64,000 bases of DNA from Cryptomeria japonica (lineage: Eukaryota > Streptophyta > Pinopsida > Cupressales > Cupressaceae). The stretch covers positions 202,501 through 266,500 of the forward strand of contig NW_026728915.1 in NCBI RefSeq assembly GCF_030272615.1. The letters are read 5' to 3'. A model generated the notes under the pieces. The model did not search any database and was not told the origin of the DNA. It saw only the letters and a program-made list of their open reading frames with translations. Of the stretch, positions 35,389-48,009 are shown one piece after another. How positions within the stretch are numbered: the first letter of the stretch is position 1; the number at the start of each line of letters is the position of its first letter. The position numbers and the translations under genes were made by a program.

Positions 35389-35802
35389 TCAAAAAATGTC
35401 CTTAATGAAATTTGCAATAGTCTTAGATAACAAATTACACAAGCCAATAATTTGAAGAAAATCAGCAGCCTTAGGAATGTGACAGACTGACCCCAGATTT
35501 CGATCGGCAGCCACAATATTTTTAGCAAAGTCCGTATCCCACATCTTGACATCTTCTTCTGATATACTGTTGGATTTTGCATGAGCATGGTACTCACAAT
35601 ACTCTAATACTTTCTCCAGAACTTTGACAGGTTTGGTGTGACCGGAAGGAAGACAAAGCTTTAGAGGCTCCATCCCATGATGTGTGTCTTGGATACAGTT
35701 CTTTATGACCTCTGATTCCATTGCAACCATTTTCTCCACATCGAAATCTTCAGAGTCTTTCGTACCTTTGCACAGCCTCAATGTAATGATATTCGCTGCC
35801 AT
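35389..35802 (-). CDS. SKP1-like protein, C-terminally short (137 aa)
   Basis: SKP1 links F-box proteins to cullin 1 in SCF ubiquitin ligases, in nucleus and cytosol. The start is taken at M (35,802), giving MAANIITLRLCKGTKD, which matches the family start, rather than the upstream in-frame M at 35,859. Seen: a BTB/POZ-like N half (FDVEKMVAMESEVIKNCIQD, then PLKLCLPSGHTKPVKVLEKV, EYCEYHAHAK), DVKMWDTDF, and the dimerisation helix region ADFLQIIGLCNLLSKTIANF. It stops at KDIF, about 30 residues short of normal SKP1, missing the C-terminal helices that grip the F-box. One base less in the preceding T run would continue with EEMEQNNFNEEV. Possibly a divergent gene, possibly a pseudogene. Confidence 0.7.
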   Translation of the reverse strand: MAANIITLRLCKGTKDSEDFDVEKMVAMESEVIKNCIQDTHHGMEPLKLCLPSGHTKPVKVLEKVLEYCEYHAHAKSNSISEEDVKMWDTDFAKNIVAADRNLGSVCHIPKAADFLQIIGLCNLLSKTIANFIKDIF

Positions 35803-36595
35803 TTTGTTCTTCACGGAATTGATAGCAACGCGGAAAGGAAATGTTAGAAATGTTATCAAATTGTCAAATTGATAACAGGAGGGAACATATTTTTATCAAA
35901 TCCCCTTCGCGTAAGTTGCCCGATTTTTCATCAAGTGAAATAGGCCGACTTTACATTAGTTTAATTATTAAAATGGAATAAATTAAAAGTCTAGTCGGTC
36001 TCCCATTGTGTTAACTCTGACTTGGTATTTGGTAATACTAAATTTAAATATTTCTAAATTGAAATTTAATTGGATGTTTTTACAATAAAACCACTTGATG
36101 TAGATTTTCACTTCTAAGTTTCAATTATTTATGTTCATGGGTTTTTTAATTGAATGAGGATTTTATAACTTTTATAAGTTATTTTGTTAGTTCAATGTAT
36201 CTAAAACACCTAGAGATATTATAGTTTTAATTTTTATTATTTTTATGTGAGTTTTTTAATATATTTTTTGTTAATATGTTCACGTTTCACACTTTTCTAT
36301 CTATTATTTATATTCATGGTTTTCTTATTCAATGAGGATTTTATAACTTTATTTTGTTACAAATCCAACATATCTAAAACACATAGAGATATTATAGTTT
36401 TAATTATTAATTTTTATGTGGGCTTTTTCATTTTCTTTTTGAACATGTTTACAATTTATATCTTATAGTTTTAATTTTTTATATTTTAATGTGGGTTTTT
36501 GAATTTTCTTTTGTTAACACATTTACATTTCATCCCTTTCTACCTTCACGTAATGTTCAAGAGTTATTTTATTTACTTACAAGTTATTTTATAGC
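35803..36595. other. No gene; T-rich repeats
   Basis: Contains at least two diverged units of about 190 bp (ATGAGGATTTTATAACTTT, then AACACNTAGAGATATTATAG, then TTTTTATGTGNG) at about 36,130-36,440, a local tandem repeat. Similar phrases (ATTTTATAGCTAGTA) occur at 36,585 and again at about 39,173. Confidence 0.55.
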
Positions 36596-36604
36596 TAGTA
36601 TATT

Positions 36605-38927
36605 TAATTTTTATCATTATGTTGATTTTGAGAAAGCATATGACAGGGTAGAATGGGAATTCATCCTCATGATGCTCAAAGCCTTTGGCTTCCCATGTGA
36701 ATTCTATGATTATGTTTGGATCCTCCTCAAAGATGCGTCTGCCTTGATTGAAGTCAATGGGACTCTTTCCCATCCTATTCCTCTCTCTAGATCCATTAGG
36801 TGGGGCTGCCCCCTTTCCCCTACTCTGTTTGTCATTGCATCAGATGCCTTATACTATCTCCTTAGAGATGACACCCTATCTCCTAGAGTTCATGGCATTA
36901 AGATGCCGGATGACTCTGAATTGCTCAACATTAAATTTGCCGACGATACCTTGCTCTTTCTGGAGCTCTCTAGGCATAATATCGACTCTCTTAATCAAAA
37001 ACTTGACACCTTTGGTAGAGCGTCTGGCGCCCAGATCTCTAGCTCCAAATCAACTCTACTTGGGTGGAAAGATAAACCACCAGACTGGCTTCAACAGTTT
37101 GGATATTCGTGGGGAGGACCTAATAAGATAGTCAAATACCTTGGTGTCCCCTTCTCTATATCTCCCTCTCTTAGACACATGTGGAGTTGGGTCAAAGAAA
37201 AAATTGATAGAAAGCTCAATAAGTGGGACAATAGGATCCTCTCCTTAGCTGGCAGGATTCAAGTCTGTCAGAAAATCCTCTCCTCTTACAATATCTACTA
37301 CTCCTCTATTTTGATGTTCAGTAACTATAAAGTTTTTGAAATCCAAAAGGCTATTAGACACTTCCTATGGTCTAATGGTAAGGGCAAAAGGAAAGCCCAC
37401 GTGGTCAAATGGACCTAGTGCCACTTAGACAAAAAACTTGGTGGGTTGGGTCTTAAGGATCTTAGAATGCAAGGAATCTCCCTTGTGGCCAAATGGATAT
37501 TCCATGCACTAGAAGGTCAAGAACCTTGGAAGATTCTCATCAGAAACAACATACAAAATGGTGTCCCCAAGACTGCCAAATCCTGGAAAGCCCTCCTATT
37601 TAGTGACTTAATTGCCGGTGGTTTCTCCATGTCTTTCCAAGGCACCTAGGTGTTTAAATCCATCTGGAAAGCTTGGGAGCATGTGCGTAGATTTATTGAC
37701 AACTCTAGCGTTGACTATGATAGTACTCTCCATGGTGAAAGGTCGATATAGTTGAACCTATATCATAACTCTAAACCCCTTGCCTTAACCCAAGTTTGCT
37801 CTGCTAGGTACTGGCACAATAAGGGAATTAAGTATCTTATGGATATCCTAGAACATGATAATCTTATCAGCTGGGAGAATCTTAGTAATAAGTATGATCT
37901 CCCTGCTTCACATAAGAGGACCTACAATATGATTAAAAATGCATGTGCTCCCTTCAATTTCCCTAGAAACACTCATGTAGATGCTCATAGATACCTCTCA
38001 TTCCTATTGAAGGATGGCTCCACCCTCCCCAAGATCAAAGCCAAAACTATTTACAACTTAGTCAACCATGACACCTCGATGATTGATCATATTAGCACCT
38101 TGTGGTATGTTGACCATAACTCCTACGCATGGTAGAAAATCTTTGAGAAGATATGGAGATCTCCCACCCCCCCAAAGATAAAATGCTTCAGGTGGGAACT
38201 CATACTAGATAGACTGCCTCTTAGAAATAACTTGGCTACATTCAATTTATGCTTTGTTTGCAGGAAACTTGAGACTGTGTGACACATTTTCTTTTACTAC
38301 CCTTTTGCTAGAGAAATTTGGTTAATGTTTAGAATCTCTATCACTGAACATGTCTGTACACTTGATATAATTACTAGTTTTATTCATGGGCTTAAGAAGG
38401 ATGCTTACTTAGTCTGGCAAATTCTATCTTCTTTCATACTATGGTTTATTTGGAAACTTAGGAATGAGGAGAAGTTTTAAGGTAATGAAAGTGAACTTGC
38501 TGGTTTGCAGTTCCTACAAAATGGATATGAATGGGCCAGGATCGTAGAGAACCAAACCACCTTTGATGATGCAGTGAAGAAGGTGATCAAGGAACTACAA
38601 GATAGCAGGCCTCCACCCTTCAACAAGATGGAAATGTGCTCCCAGATCCTGGAGAGGAAGAAAGTGGTCTGGATGGAAGGAACATGAGGCTGGACCACAT
38701 GGTTGGAGGACTAGGATGAGATTCTACAATAGTGCCTTCTGTTAGCTACATAGTCTTATGTACTCTTCAACGTCTCCCCTTTTTTGATGTGGTTTTTTGG
38801 TGATTGTATATGCTACTTCCTTAGTCTCTCTGGTTTTACTGTTTGGTGGTTGAGGTTCTACCTCCTATAACCCCTTTTGTATAAACTCTCCAATTATCAG
38901 TCTCTCGATTTCTAATACAAAAAAAAA
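36605..38927 (+). mobile_element. LINE B, 5'-truncated, with target duplication
   Basis: Starts inside the reverse transcriptase (VDFEKAYDRVEWEFI). Then SRSIRWGCPLSPTLFVIASD, the palm motif IKFADDTLLFLEL (about 36,930-36,970, both aspartates present), FGRASGAQISSSKSTLLGW, GGPNKIVKYLGVPFSISPSL, then GGLGLKDLRMQGISLVAKWI. Next the zf-RVT domain (PPKIKCFRWELILDRLPLRN, then CFVCRKLETV, HIFFYYPFAREIW), the tail, an AT-rich 3' UTR and poly(A) at about 38,918. TAGTATATT at 36,596-36,604 and 38,928-38,936 is the target duplication. The frame stays open to about 38,690 except for some seven stop codons, with no frameshift, so decay is by point changes. It cannot be autonomous. Confidence 0.9.
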
Positions 38928-38936
38928 TAGTATATT

Positions 38937-39268
38937 GAACAGTTATATTGTTTACTTAATACCTATTTTATAGGTAGTATATTTACTTTAAAGTTGTTTT
39001 ATTTAATTTAATTATATGACTAGAGTTTTAATTTATACTACTTTATATATATATATATATATATATATTGGCTCTTTAATTTTTTCGTTAAATTGTTTTT
39101 GTTAGCATGCTCACATTTCACTTCACCTCTCAAAGTTATAATACTGAAGATATATTTTGTTCTAAAGAGCTATTTTATAGCTAGTAAATTTATTTTAAAG
39201 TAATATAATTAAGTTTCATTAAATAACTTATCTAGACTAATTATTTAGGGAATAGTCTTGGAAACCAA
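38937..39268. other. No gene; AT-rich with a TA repeat
   Basis: TA microsatellite at about 39,045-39,069. Otherwise similar T-rich sequence to that before LINE B. Confidence 0.5.
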
Positions 39269-39820
39269 ATGGAGAATCCAAATAATCTTGTTCTCCATGA
39301 AGGGCTTATTGTTCTCATCATGGAGTACACTAAGGCCCTTGAGGTTGTGCCCTCTCTATCTAAGAAAGGCCAACATTCTAATATTCAGGAAGTATCTGAT
39401 TTAAAAATGGATTTGGAGGATAGTGGGGGTGCCATTCCTTTGGATGACCCTTATTATAAGCCAGTAGAAGAAGGTGAGATGATGGTCACCCTTGGTACTT
39501 TTATCACTAAGAATCTCGCCAATGGGCACCCAACAAATATAAATCTAGCAACAAGATGATTTCTATGGCCAAGTCACAGTGATCTTGAGAAAGATCTTGG
39601 AGGAGAAGACATTGCTGCTGGAGGCAACAAAACTATGGGCCCTAGTTCTACGACTAGAAGCAGGAGAAGCAAAAAAGGCACCCCCAGATTCATTATGGAA
39701 AAGCTGGAAGAAATCAATAAGAATACCATTCAAAAGAGCAAGGAGCTGGTGCACTCTTTCTTTTACTTTTGTGTCTGTTCTGGGTGCTCCCCTATTTTGG
39801 TTTCTGTGTTTGGTTGATGA
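39269..39820 (+). pseudogene. Second copy of the family X ORF (partial)
   Basis: Reads MENPNNLVLHEGLIVLIMEY, then EVVPSLSKKGQHSNIQEVSD, an acidic stretch, and after a frame change GGEDIAAGGNKTMGPS, RSRRSKKGTPRFIMEKLEEI, then a hydrophobic tail with CSGCSPILVSV. It parallels 2,740-3,840 but has an internal deletion of several hundred bases (lacking the segment equivalent to about 3,010-3,550). Function unknown; the two copies show it is a dispersed family. Confidence 0.6.
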
Positions 39821-39834
39821 CCGACTAATTTAAA

Positions 39835-40500
39835 TTACTTTAACTTAGATATAATAACATTTATGAAATTAATTATCATTTGTTGAGTGATGAGTGTATC
39901 TTCTTCTTGGTGGTAATGATTGACTTTTAGGATAGATGATTGTTTCTCTTTATTTCAACGTATCTAACCACAAATGTGTGCTCTTGCAGGATTATCATTT
40001 GTTTTGAGAGAATCTGACATGATTTACTATGTTTTTCTTATCTCCTCAAGATACAATAGATTTTATTTTAAATTTTTTTGCATTGACCCTATGTATTTAT
40101 AAAGATATAGATAAATTAAATTCAAAATTTAATATTTGTTCTTATATATTTAAAAAAAATATTTTTAAATTTAATTTTTTGTTACTTTTTCTTAAAAAAT
40201 TCAAGGATACATTCAAATAAATCTTATTGAAAATATATTTTTCTAACTAACAAACAATATAGATTTATAGATACATCTTTACAACAAGAATATTTATTTT
40301 GTAACCTTTTAAAACTTAAAAACAATATATGATAGAAATGTAACATGTAGTTAAAATTTCTAGTAAAAATTTGATCTTATTAATTTTTTAATTTCTTTTC
40401 ATTATTTTATTCTATGGAACTATTTTTATAGCTTTAGTGTTGGGATTTTTGTATTTCAAAAATAAATGTATTTTTTCCTTCAATTATACTCTACTACCAA
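39835..40500. other. No gene seen, AT-rich
   Basis: No protein-like frame. Homopolymer-rich AT sequence. Confidence 0.5.
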
Positions 40501-41788
40501 TATAAATTATGATGAATTGAACCTTAATCACAAACCTTATAAAAATAATTAACCAAATTCAACCTTAATCCTAAAAACAAGCCAGATTGAACTCTAATCA
40601 TCAACTTAATTAAACTCTAACCTTAACATCAAACCAAGTTAAATCATAACCTTAAATCTAATTGTACATTATAATTAATTAAACCCAAACCCTAAACTTA
40701 ATTAAACACCAAAAAAATGAACCTTAACCCTAAAATTAATAATAAATCTTATAAAACCTAAGTTCAACCCTATATCAAATTTAACCTCCATCTTATATCA
40801 ACTACAATTGAACCATAACACTAAACTAAATTGAATCGTGATGATAAACATAATTAAACAGTAAAAAAAATTTAACCTTTTACCTAAACTAAATTTAATT
40901 TGAATCCTAAACCAAACTAAACCCTAACTATAAAACAAAATTAATTAAATTATAACCCTAAACCTAATTGAATATTAAATGAAATTTAAATCTAACCCTA
41001 AACTAATTATACCTTAACACTAACACTAAACCAAACTAAACCCTAAACCTAAACAAAATCAAATCCTAACACTACACTTAAAAAAATTGTAACCATAGCA
41101 CTAAATGAAATTTAATCTTAATCATGAACCTATATATAACCCAACTTTAAAATTAATCAAAGTTAAATACTAGCCCTAAACCTAATTGAAAATTACAACA
41201 ACTTAAATCCTAATCATAGGCCTAACAACAATTAATTCAAATGGAATGATAACCTAGAACCAAATTAAATTTTAGCCCTACAAATAATGAAATTAAACCC
41301 TAACCCTATTACTAAACCAAATTAATACCTAACCCTAAATTCAATTGAACAATTAACCAAATTTAACCCTTATCCTAAAAATAATTAAATAATAAGCTAA
41401 CTAATCCTAATTAAACCCAGATTAAATATAATTCAATCTAAACTAAAATGAACACTAAAATAATTTGAAACGTAACCATAAACATAAATATAAACTAAAC
41501 AACATTGAAACCTTAACCTAAGCTAAGCTAAAGTAAATCCAAATCCTAAAGCAAATTGAATCATATCTATAGGACTAAACCAAATTCAACCATAAACCTA
41601 AACCTAATTAAACATTAAGCCAAATTGAACCCTATTCCTAAACCAATTAGACCCTAACACTAGAACTAAACCAAATTATATCATAAACCTAAATAAAATT
41701 GAATTTGAACATTAAACTAAACTTAATTGTAACCCTAAAGTTAATCGAGCATTAAACTAAATGGAACCTAATTGTCAACCTAACTAGC
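40501..41788. repeat. Degenerate telomere-like satellite, block S4
   Basis: Same family as S1/S2. From about 40,708 it follows the phrase order of S1, then S2, uninterrupted at the point where copy 1 has the 2.35-kb insertion. It holds about one of the two 0.7-kb higher-order units of S2. Ends at LINE C copy 2. Confidence 0.75.
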
Positions 41789-44700
41789 AAATTCTCCTCG
41801 AGAATATAAAAACATATGGTTTACATGGTGTAATTTTAGAAAGGTAACAAAAGGATCTTTTGTAGGCTTGACGGATTTTACTTGAACAAAGAATTTTTCA
41901 GAATTGTCAAGAGCCAGGAGGGGTTTTGTGTGAAATTCACCCCCTGCAGTCTTTCTGACCACCACCCCATTTAGGGTAGGTTCTCTCATAATAATATTCC
42001 CCCCAGATTCTTTTCTCATAAGGAGAACTTCACACTTAATACCAATCTTCGAAATGAGAAATAATTAATGCAGGCGACTTCCATTATCAGATTATTCATT
42101 AAGAACATTTGCAAGCATAGTAGCCTCAGTCAGGAATAGAACCAAAAATATTCTTAGTTGGAAGTTCTTGTTTCAATTAGTGGGAAGGAAATTGGCCAAG
42201 GATAGCAGAAGGGAGAAGACTCTAGTTCACTGCAATCTTTAGAGGACTAAAGAAATCTTCCAGAACAACCCTAATGATGTGAAGGCTCAAAATGTTATTT
42301 GCCTTGCAAAATAATCTCTTTAGAGGATATAGAATATGAGTATTTAGGGAGTTAAGACCAGAGAAAGAATTAACTGGCTGGAACATGGGGACAAAGGAAC
42401 GAATTTTTTTTTCCATCTTCTTAAAGCTAAGGAAGCTAGGATTGGAATTGACAGTATTTGTGATAATGGTGCAACCATTACTGACCAAGTAGGTATTTTG
42501 GAAGCTTTTTCTTAGTTTTACAAAAATATTTTCTCCTCTAAGGACAATCAGACAAATAAAGCTTGAGCTAGGGAGTACATTAAAGTGATCATCCCTAGAA
42601 AAGTCAGCCCAGAGGATGCCTAGTTGTTGGATAGAAAGCTCTCTTTAGAGGAAATTAAGGCCATAAATACCTTTAGCAATAGAAAATCTCTACGACCGGA
42701 TGGTCTTCCGACTATTTTTACAAAGAATGCATTGAATGAATTGGGGGAGATTTATTGGGTGTATTTAAAAAAGCTATTACCAAGGCCTCATTAGGGGAGG
42801 ACATTAACAAAGGTCTCATAAAGTTGATTCCCAAAGAGGGAGATAGATCTCAAATCAATAATCGGAGGTGCATTACTTTACTGAATTTATCCTACAAGAT
42901 TTTGGCGAAAGCTCTTGCAAAGTTATTAGAAAACATTCTTCCCAAAGTCATTAACTCTACCCAAACAGGTTTTTTAAAGGGTAGATATATGCTAAAAAAT
43001 TTACTCACTTGTTGGGAGCCCATGCATTGGGAAAGAGAGTCTAAATAGGATAAACATTGAAAAGGCTTACAATAGAATAGAATGGAGCTTTGTACGACTA
43101 CTGATGAAAATTTTAGGCTTTCCAGAACACTTTTGTAAAATGGTGAATATATTGATGGAGGATGGCAAAGCATGTGTTGATATTAATGGTAAGAAGTTTG
43201 GATTTTTAATCTCTCAAGATCCATTAGACAAGGCTGCCCTTTAGCACCTGCTAATTTTTTTATCTTGGTCGATGTACTATACTACCTCATGAGGGACTGT
43301 AGGACATCTCCCAATTTTTAGGGAGTTACCTTATCAAGTGGAGAGAATCTTTCCAACATTCAGTTTGCAAATGATATGGTGATCCTTACTAAGTTGGAAT
43401 AGGATAACATGGAGACACTTATGGCTAAATTAGATCTAACATGCAAATCTTTAGGGAGAAGGATCTCATTGTCTAAATCAATCATTTTAGGATGGGAAGC
43501 AAGCCTAGCCCCTTGGCGCTACAAATTATCTGTCTCTTGGGGAGAATTGGACAAGATCGTAAGATATTTGGGAATCCCCTTTGCCATAGAACCCAATTTG
43601 AAGGCAATGTTGGAATAGGTCAGAGAAAATATTGATAAAAACCTAGGGAAATGGAATAGACACTTCCTCTCATTAGCAAGGAGAGTGCAGATATGTTATT
43701 AGATCCTTTCCTCTTACAATATTTATTACACTTCTGCCTAGCTCTTTATTAACTATTAGTTTTGCCACATTAAGAAGCAAAACAAGAAGTTTTTATGGTC
43801 AGATAGAAAATGGGGCATGAAAAAATATGCAATAAAATAGCAATGGTGTACCCTAAGCAAGAATATGGGGGGCTAGATCTCAAGCACTTGTGTTGGAAAG
43901 GAATTTCTTTGGCTAAAAAGTGGATATTCAAAGCTCTTCAAGGGAATAACCTTTAGAAAATCCTAATTAGACACAACCTTTCCAAGGCCACTCCCAAGAA
44001 AAGTCCAACATGGAAAGGATTGTTGCTTTGTGATATCATTGCATGACACTCTTAGGATCCACAGTCTTTAAATATATCTGGAAGGCTTGGGACGTAGTAA
44101 GGAAATACGTTTCCCATAATGGTTTAGTGGGAGTTAATGGGGAGGTGTGTGGAGAACGGTCGATCTAGTGGAATGTGAAATACAAGGACAAGTACCTCTT
44201 GCCCAACTGCAAGGTTGTTCCGCTAAGGCCTGGGATGCTTTAGACATCAATACATACTAATATTTTGAATGATGGGAACCTTTTGAGTTGGAATGTTTTG
44301 AGGGATACCTTTCCCATCCCCCTTCTCACTGCAAGACTTACACTATTTTGTGAGATGCTTGCTCCTCCCTTGACCTACCTAAAACCTATCTTTCTGATGA
44401 CTCCATATATCTTTTGTTTCAGTGGCTTGATAGATCCGCATTGCCTAATATTAAAGAGAAAAATGTTTATGTTGTCCTTACCAATTATTCCTCTATATTG
44501 TCCCATTTTGAGTCTTGTTGGAGTTTGAATCATGGTCATGACTTTTGGAAGAAATCTTTCACCAACTTGTGGACTAGACTTAATGAGCACAATAAAAAAA
44601 TGCTTTTTATGGTTAGTGTTATTACATAAACTCCCCATTAGGAAGTCCGATGGTGAGATCTCTATTTTCTCTTGTTGTGAAGTTCCTGAGACTATCAAGC

Positions 44701-45082
44701 TTATTTTCTTTGATTACTTATTTGCTAGGGAGGTCTGGTGATTTTTTGGGATTTCTATTGGCACCAATATTTTGGTTTCTGAGGTGATCTCTGGTCATAT
44801 CTATAGCCTAAAAAAAGATACAATTTTTTTTTTGGTCTATCTTTTCTTTAAAAGGTTTATGGCTCATTTGGAAGTTTAGGAATGATAGTGTTTTTAATGC
44901 CAGAGATAGATCCCTTACTGAGTCTCTGAGGAGGCTCTTTATGCATAACATTAATGTTTAGGTCACACTAACTATAAGATTAGCATGGAGGAAATTTGAA
45001 AACTTTATGTAGGATGGACAAACCAGTCTTTACATAAGACATAGCACAGGAGTCCTCCTAGACTAGGACCACCGCGGAGATG

Positions 45083-46725
45083 TGGTGTAGGAGCACCGAG
45101 TGAAGCAACTGTACCTCTTGATTCCAATGACCTATATGGAGACAAATATGAAAATTTTGAGTTATAGATGGTTTCTTGTGTCAAATAAGGTCTAGTGAGA
45201 CCAATATCATTGTAATAAGGTTATTTGACCATTCATGTAATCAAGTTGTCTAGATGTCCTAGGAAGGTCTTGATTTGGCCAATATTATGCAAATGAGTCA
45301 AAATGGGTCAAATTGATGTAATAATGTAAAATTTGGTTTCAACGGTCATTTTAATGTCTATTTGGACCTATTTCAATTTGTTTAATATCATGGTTTAGCA
45401 TAATGTTGAAAGTTGTCATTTTTGACAAATATTGTCATGAACAACTTTTCTTTGTAAAGGGCAGTTTTATGTCCCCAATGGTCAGTTTAGTTTGAAAAAT
45501 GGTTGGAGGGGGTTGTGTTTTTTTGGGGTGACACCTTTAAGGACTAAAAACCCTGAAATATGTAAGTGTGTGTTGATTTTATTTTTTTGAGAAGGAAATT
45601 GAAGCATCAAACTATTGAAAAGGTAGGAAATTGTCTATTTTTTGTTGATTGCATATTGAAGGTGGATTGGAAAGAGTGATCAAAACATAGATCCTGAAAC
45701 TAGATTATTTACCTTTTTTTTATTTGGTGTAAAGCCTTTAAGTTATCACTGCCCCATTCTACAAGCAAATCTCTACCGAGTAGCCTAAAACCCTCAAACC
45801 CCTAGGGTTTGATTGTAATAATGGGTTTTGGCCTATCATTCCTTAACTAAATACTCTATCATTATAGGAGATACTGGAACACTATATCAAATGTCAATTC
45901 CAAGAGCCATTGAGAGGAAACATCAAGGTGAAGAGGATGGAGAACTAACCCTAGGTCTGTCATCTTTATTTGACATACCGGTTTGATGAGTGCAGTGTGA
46001 GATAATTGTGTGGTAGAGAATTGTAAAGGGGTTTGAATGTGATAGAGGAGTAGTTTGGAGGTTGACACAACATTTCAGGGTCAGGGATAGTCATCTTTTA
46101 GGAGAACCAAGCAATTTTGTGATAGGTGTTTAGTCAAATAGGCCTAATAGCCCTATTACGTCTGTTAGTGTTGTATTGGTTGGGATATCTACAAGTTGGT
46201 CTGGTACCAAAAACTGAGATATTATTGAGAATTGCGAAAAGGGTATCTTAAAATATAATTTGTTTTCCTAGATCCTTAGGGTGTCAAAATTTATCACCTA
46301 ATTCCTTCAAATGGAGGCCTAATTGCAATCGGTTCTGTTTGTGGGCAAGTGAGTTAAAATTGATGTTCCTGTGGTTCTAAATCATGAAATCCTATTTTAT
46401 TTGTGTTAAGGTGTTGTGAAAACACCCTTCCAAGGGTTGTTCTATTAAATTGGTCAAGTGGGGCATTCGAACCCCTAAAGCCTAGTAGTAGTGCACTCAT
46501 GTGTGCAAGGGTGTGTGTAGTCACACAAGAGTTGAGAGCTTTACTTATTTGTAAGTGGACATATTGGAGTCCTTGAGTCTCCTAAGGCATTATTTAGTGT
46601 CATTGAACCATTTATTGACTTGGTGTTGTGTAAGGACCCTTTGGTAGTAGGGTTTTGGCTGAGTTTGCAAGCCTTAGAGATTGGTTGGTTCAAGGTTATC
46701 CTTCTAGTCTATTGCCTCCTCATCA
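45083..46725 (+). repeat. 5' LTR of the gag-protease element
   Basis: 1,643 bp, ends CTCCTCATCA, followed by the PBS. Aligns end to end with 48,764-50,405, with scattered substitutions. Confidence 0.9.
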
Positions 46726-46728
46726 TAT

Positions 46729-46739
46729 TGGTATCAGAG
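46729..46739 (+). other. Primer binding site, initiator tRNA-Met type
   Basis: TGGTATCAGAG, three bases after the LTR. Confidence 0.85.
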
Positions 46740-46807
46740 AAAGCTATTAGGTCCATAAGAAGATAGTTGGGTTTTGATAGAAGTGTAAGTAAGAGGTTGA
46801 AGTCAAG

Positions 46808-47950
46808 ATGCCTCCTAAGAGTGTGGGTACTACTAGAGAGTTACAAGAGTTGAAGTAGAAAAATGCAAGGTTGCAAGAATCCTATAATGCAGTGATGGAA
46901 AGGCTTGAAGTCTTAGAGTCCAATCACATAAATAATGTTGATATAGGAGATGTGAGTGATGAAGAGGAAGAAGAAGAGGAGTTCTAAGAATCAAAGGAGG
47001 AAGAACAAGTACATCCTGAAGAGCAGCATAGACTAAGATTGTTAAAGGCATTAAAAGGTGAACAATACAAGGCAAGAGTTGACCTACCTATGTATGGTGG
47101 GAATATAAATGAAGAAGAGTTACTTTATTGGGTAGCGGCATGGATACCTATTTTGAGAGTGAATATGTGCCAGAGGATCAAAATGTCAAAGTGGCAAAGA
47201 CATATTTGAAAGAACATGCTCTCGTATGGTGGGATTATGAACAAGCAGAAAGAAGGAAGAAAGGCAATGCCAAGATCATATCTTGGGACATGATGGTTGG
47301 AAAACCTAAAGGTAAATTTCTTCCTAGAGACTATGAAATTAAAATGTTTAAGAAATTACAAATTTAAATAAGAGTGATTTAGATGTGAAGGCATATACTA
47401 ATGAGTTTTATAAGTTGAGTATAAGATTAGGAAAGGATGAAGATGAAGTTGAAAAGGTGGCTAGATACCTTTGTGGTATTAGATTCAATATTCAAGATGA
47501 GTTGGTAATTGCCAACCCCAAATGTGTGGAAGAATGTTTCCAATTGGCACTCGGGACTGAGGAGAAAGTCAAAAGAAGGCAAGAGAAATCCACAAGAGGA
47601 AGAGGGAACAAAAATAACATTAGTAGAGGTGTATTTCCTTCACAAAAAAAAACCCATGAGGATCAAGGTGGTACAATAAAAGGTAAAGAACAATCATTTT
47701 CTGATTTTAGAGGTGGATTTGGTAACAATAGAGGTAGATTTGGTAGAGGTTCTAATCAATTTTTAGGAAAATGTTATAATTGAAATGAATATGGTCATCC
47801 TTCTTTTATGTGTCTTGAAAATATAAGACCATCTTCATCTAAGGTTGACAAGAGGGTTGCATTTTCTCATGAGGAGGAGGGGGTTGATATTAGTCCAAGG
47901 GATGTTCTGTGCAATTCAAAGGATGGTGAAAGTTTGATGATTAAGAATGC
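46808..47950 (+). pseudogene. Gag of the gag-protease element
   Basis: ATG at 46,808 gives MPPKSVGTTRELQELK, then a stop, a coiled-coil and acidic stretch (EEEEEEF), and RVDLPMYGGN. The capsid-like core continues in another frame: FESEYVPEDQNVKVAKTYLK, HALVWWDYEQAERR, then YTNEFYKLSIRLGKDEDEVE and LCGIRFNIQDELV, typical of Ty3/Gypsy gag. A basic GR-rich stretch precedes the zinc knuckle near 47,770 (C-Y-N-stop-N-E-Y-G-H-P-S-F-M-C), whose second cysteine codon has become TGA. Gag packages the RNA; this copy is broken by at least two frameshifts and several stops. Confidence 0.8.
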
Positions 47951-48009
47951 TACTTTGTGTACATAAACCCAGACAAGGAAGAAGCCTCTTTATAACAAGG
48001 TGTCAATGT

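Noticed and set aside
36489-36610. N-terminal extension of the LINE B frame (about 40 residues)
   Set aside because: It lies in the T-rich flank before the target duplication; the element starts at about 36,605.
47128-47367. Gag piece as an independent small gene
   Set aside because: It aligns with the gag core and is separated from the rest only by frameshifts.
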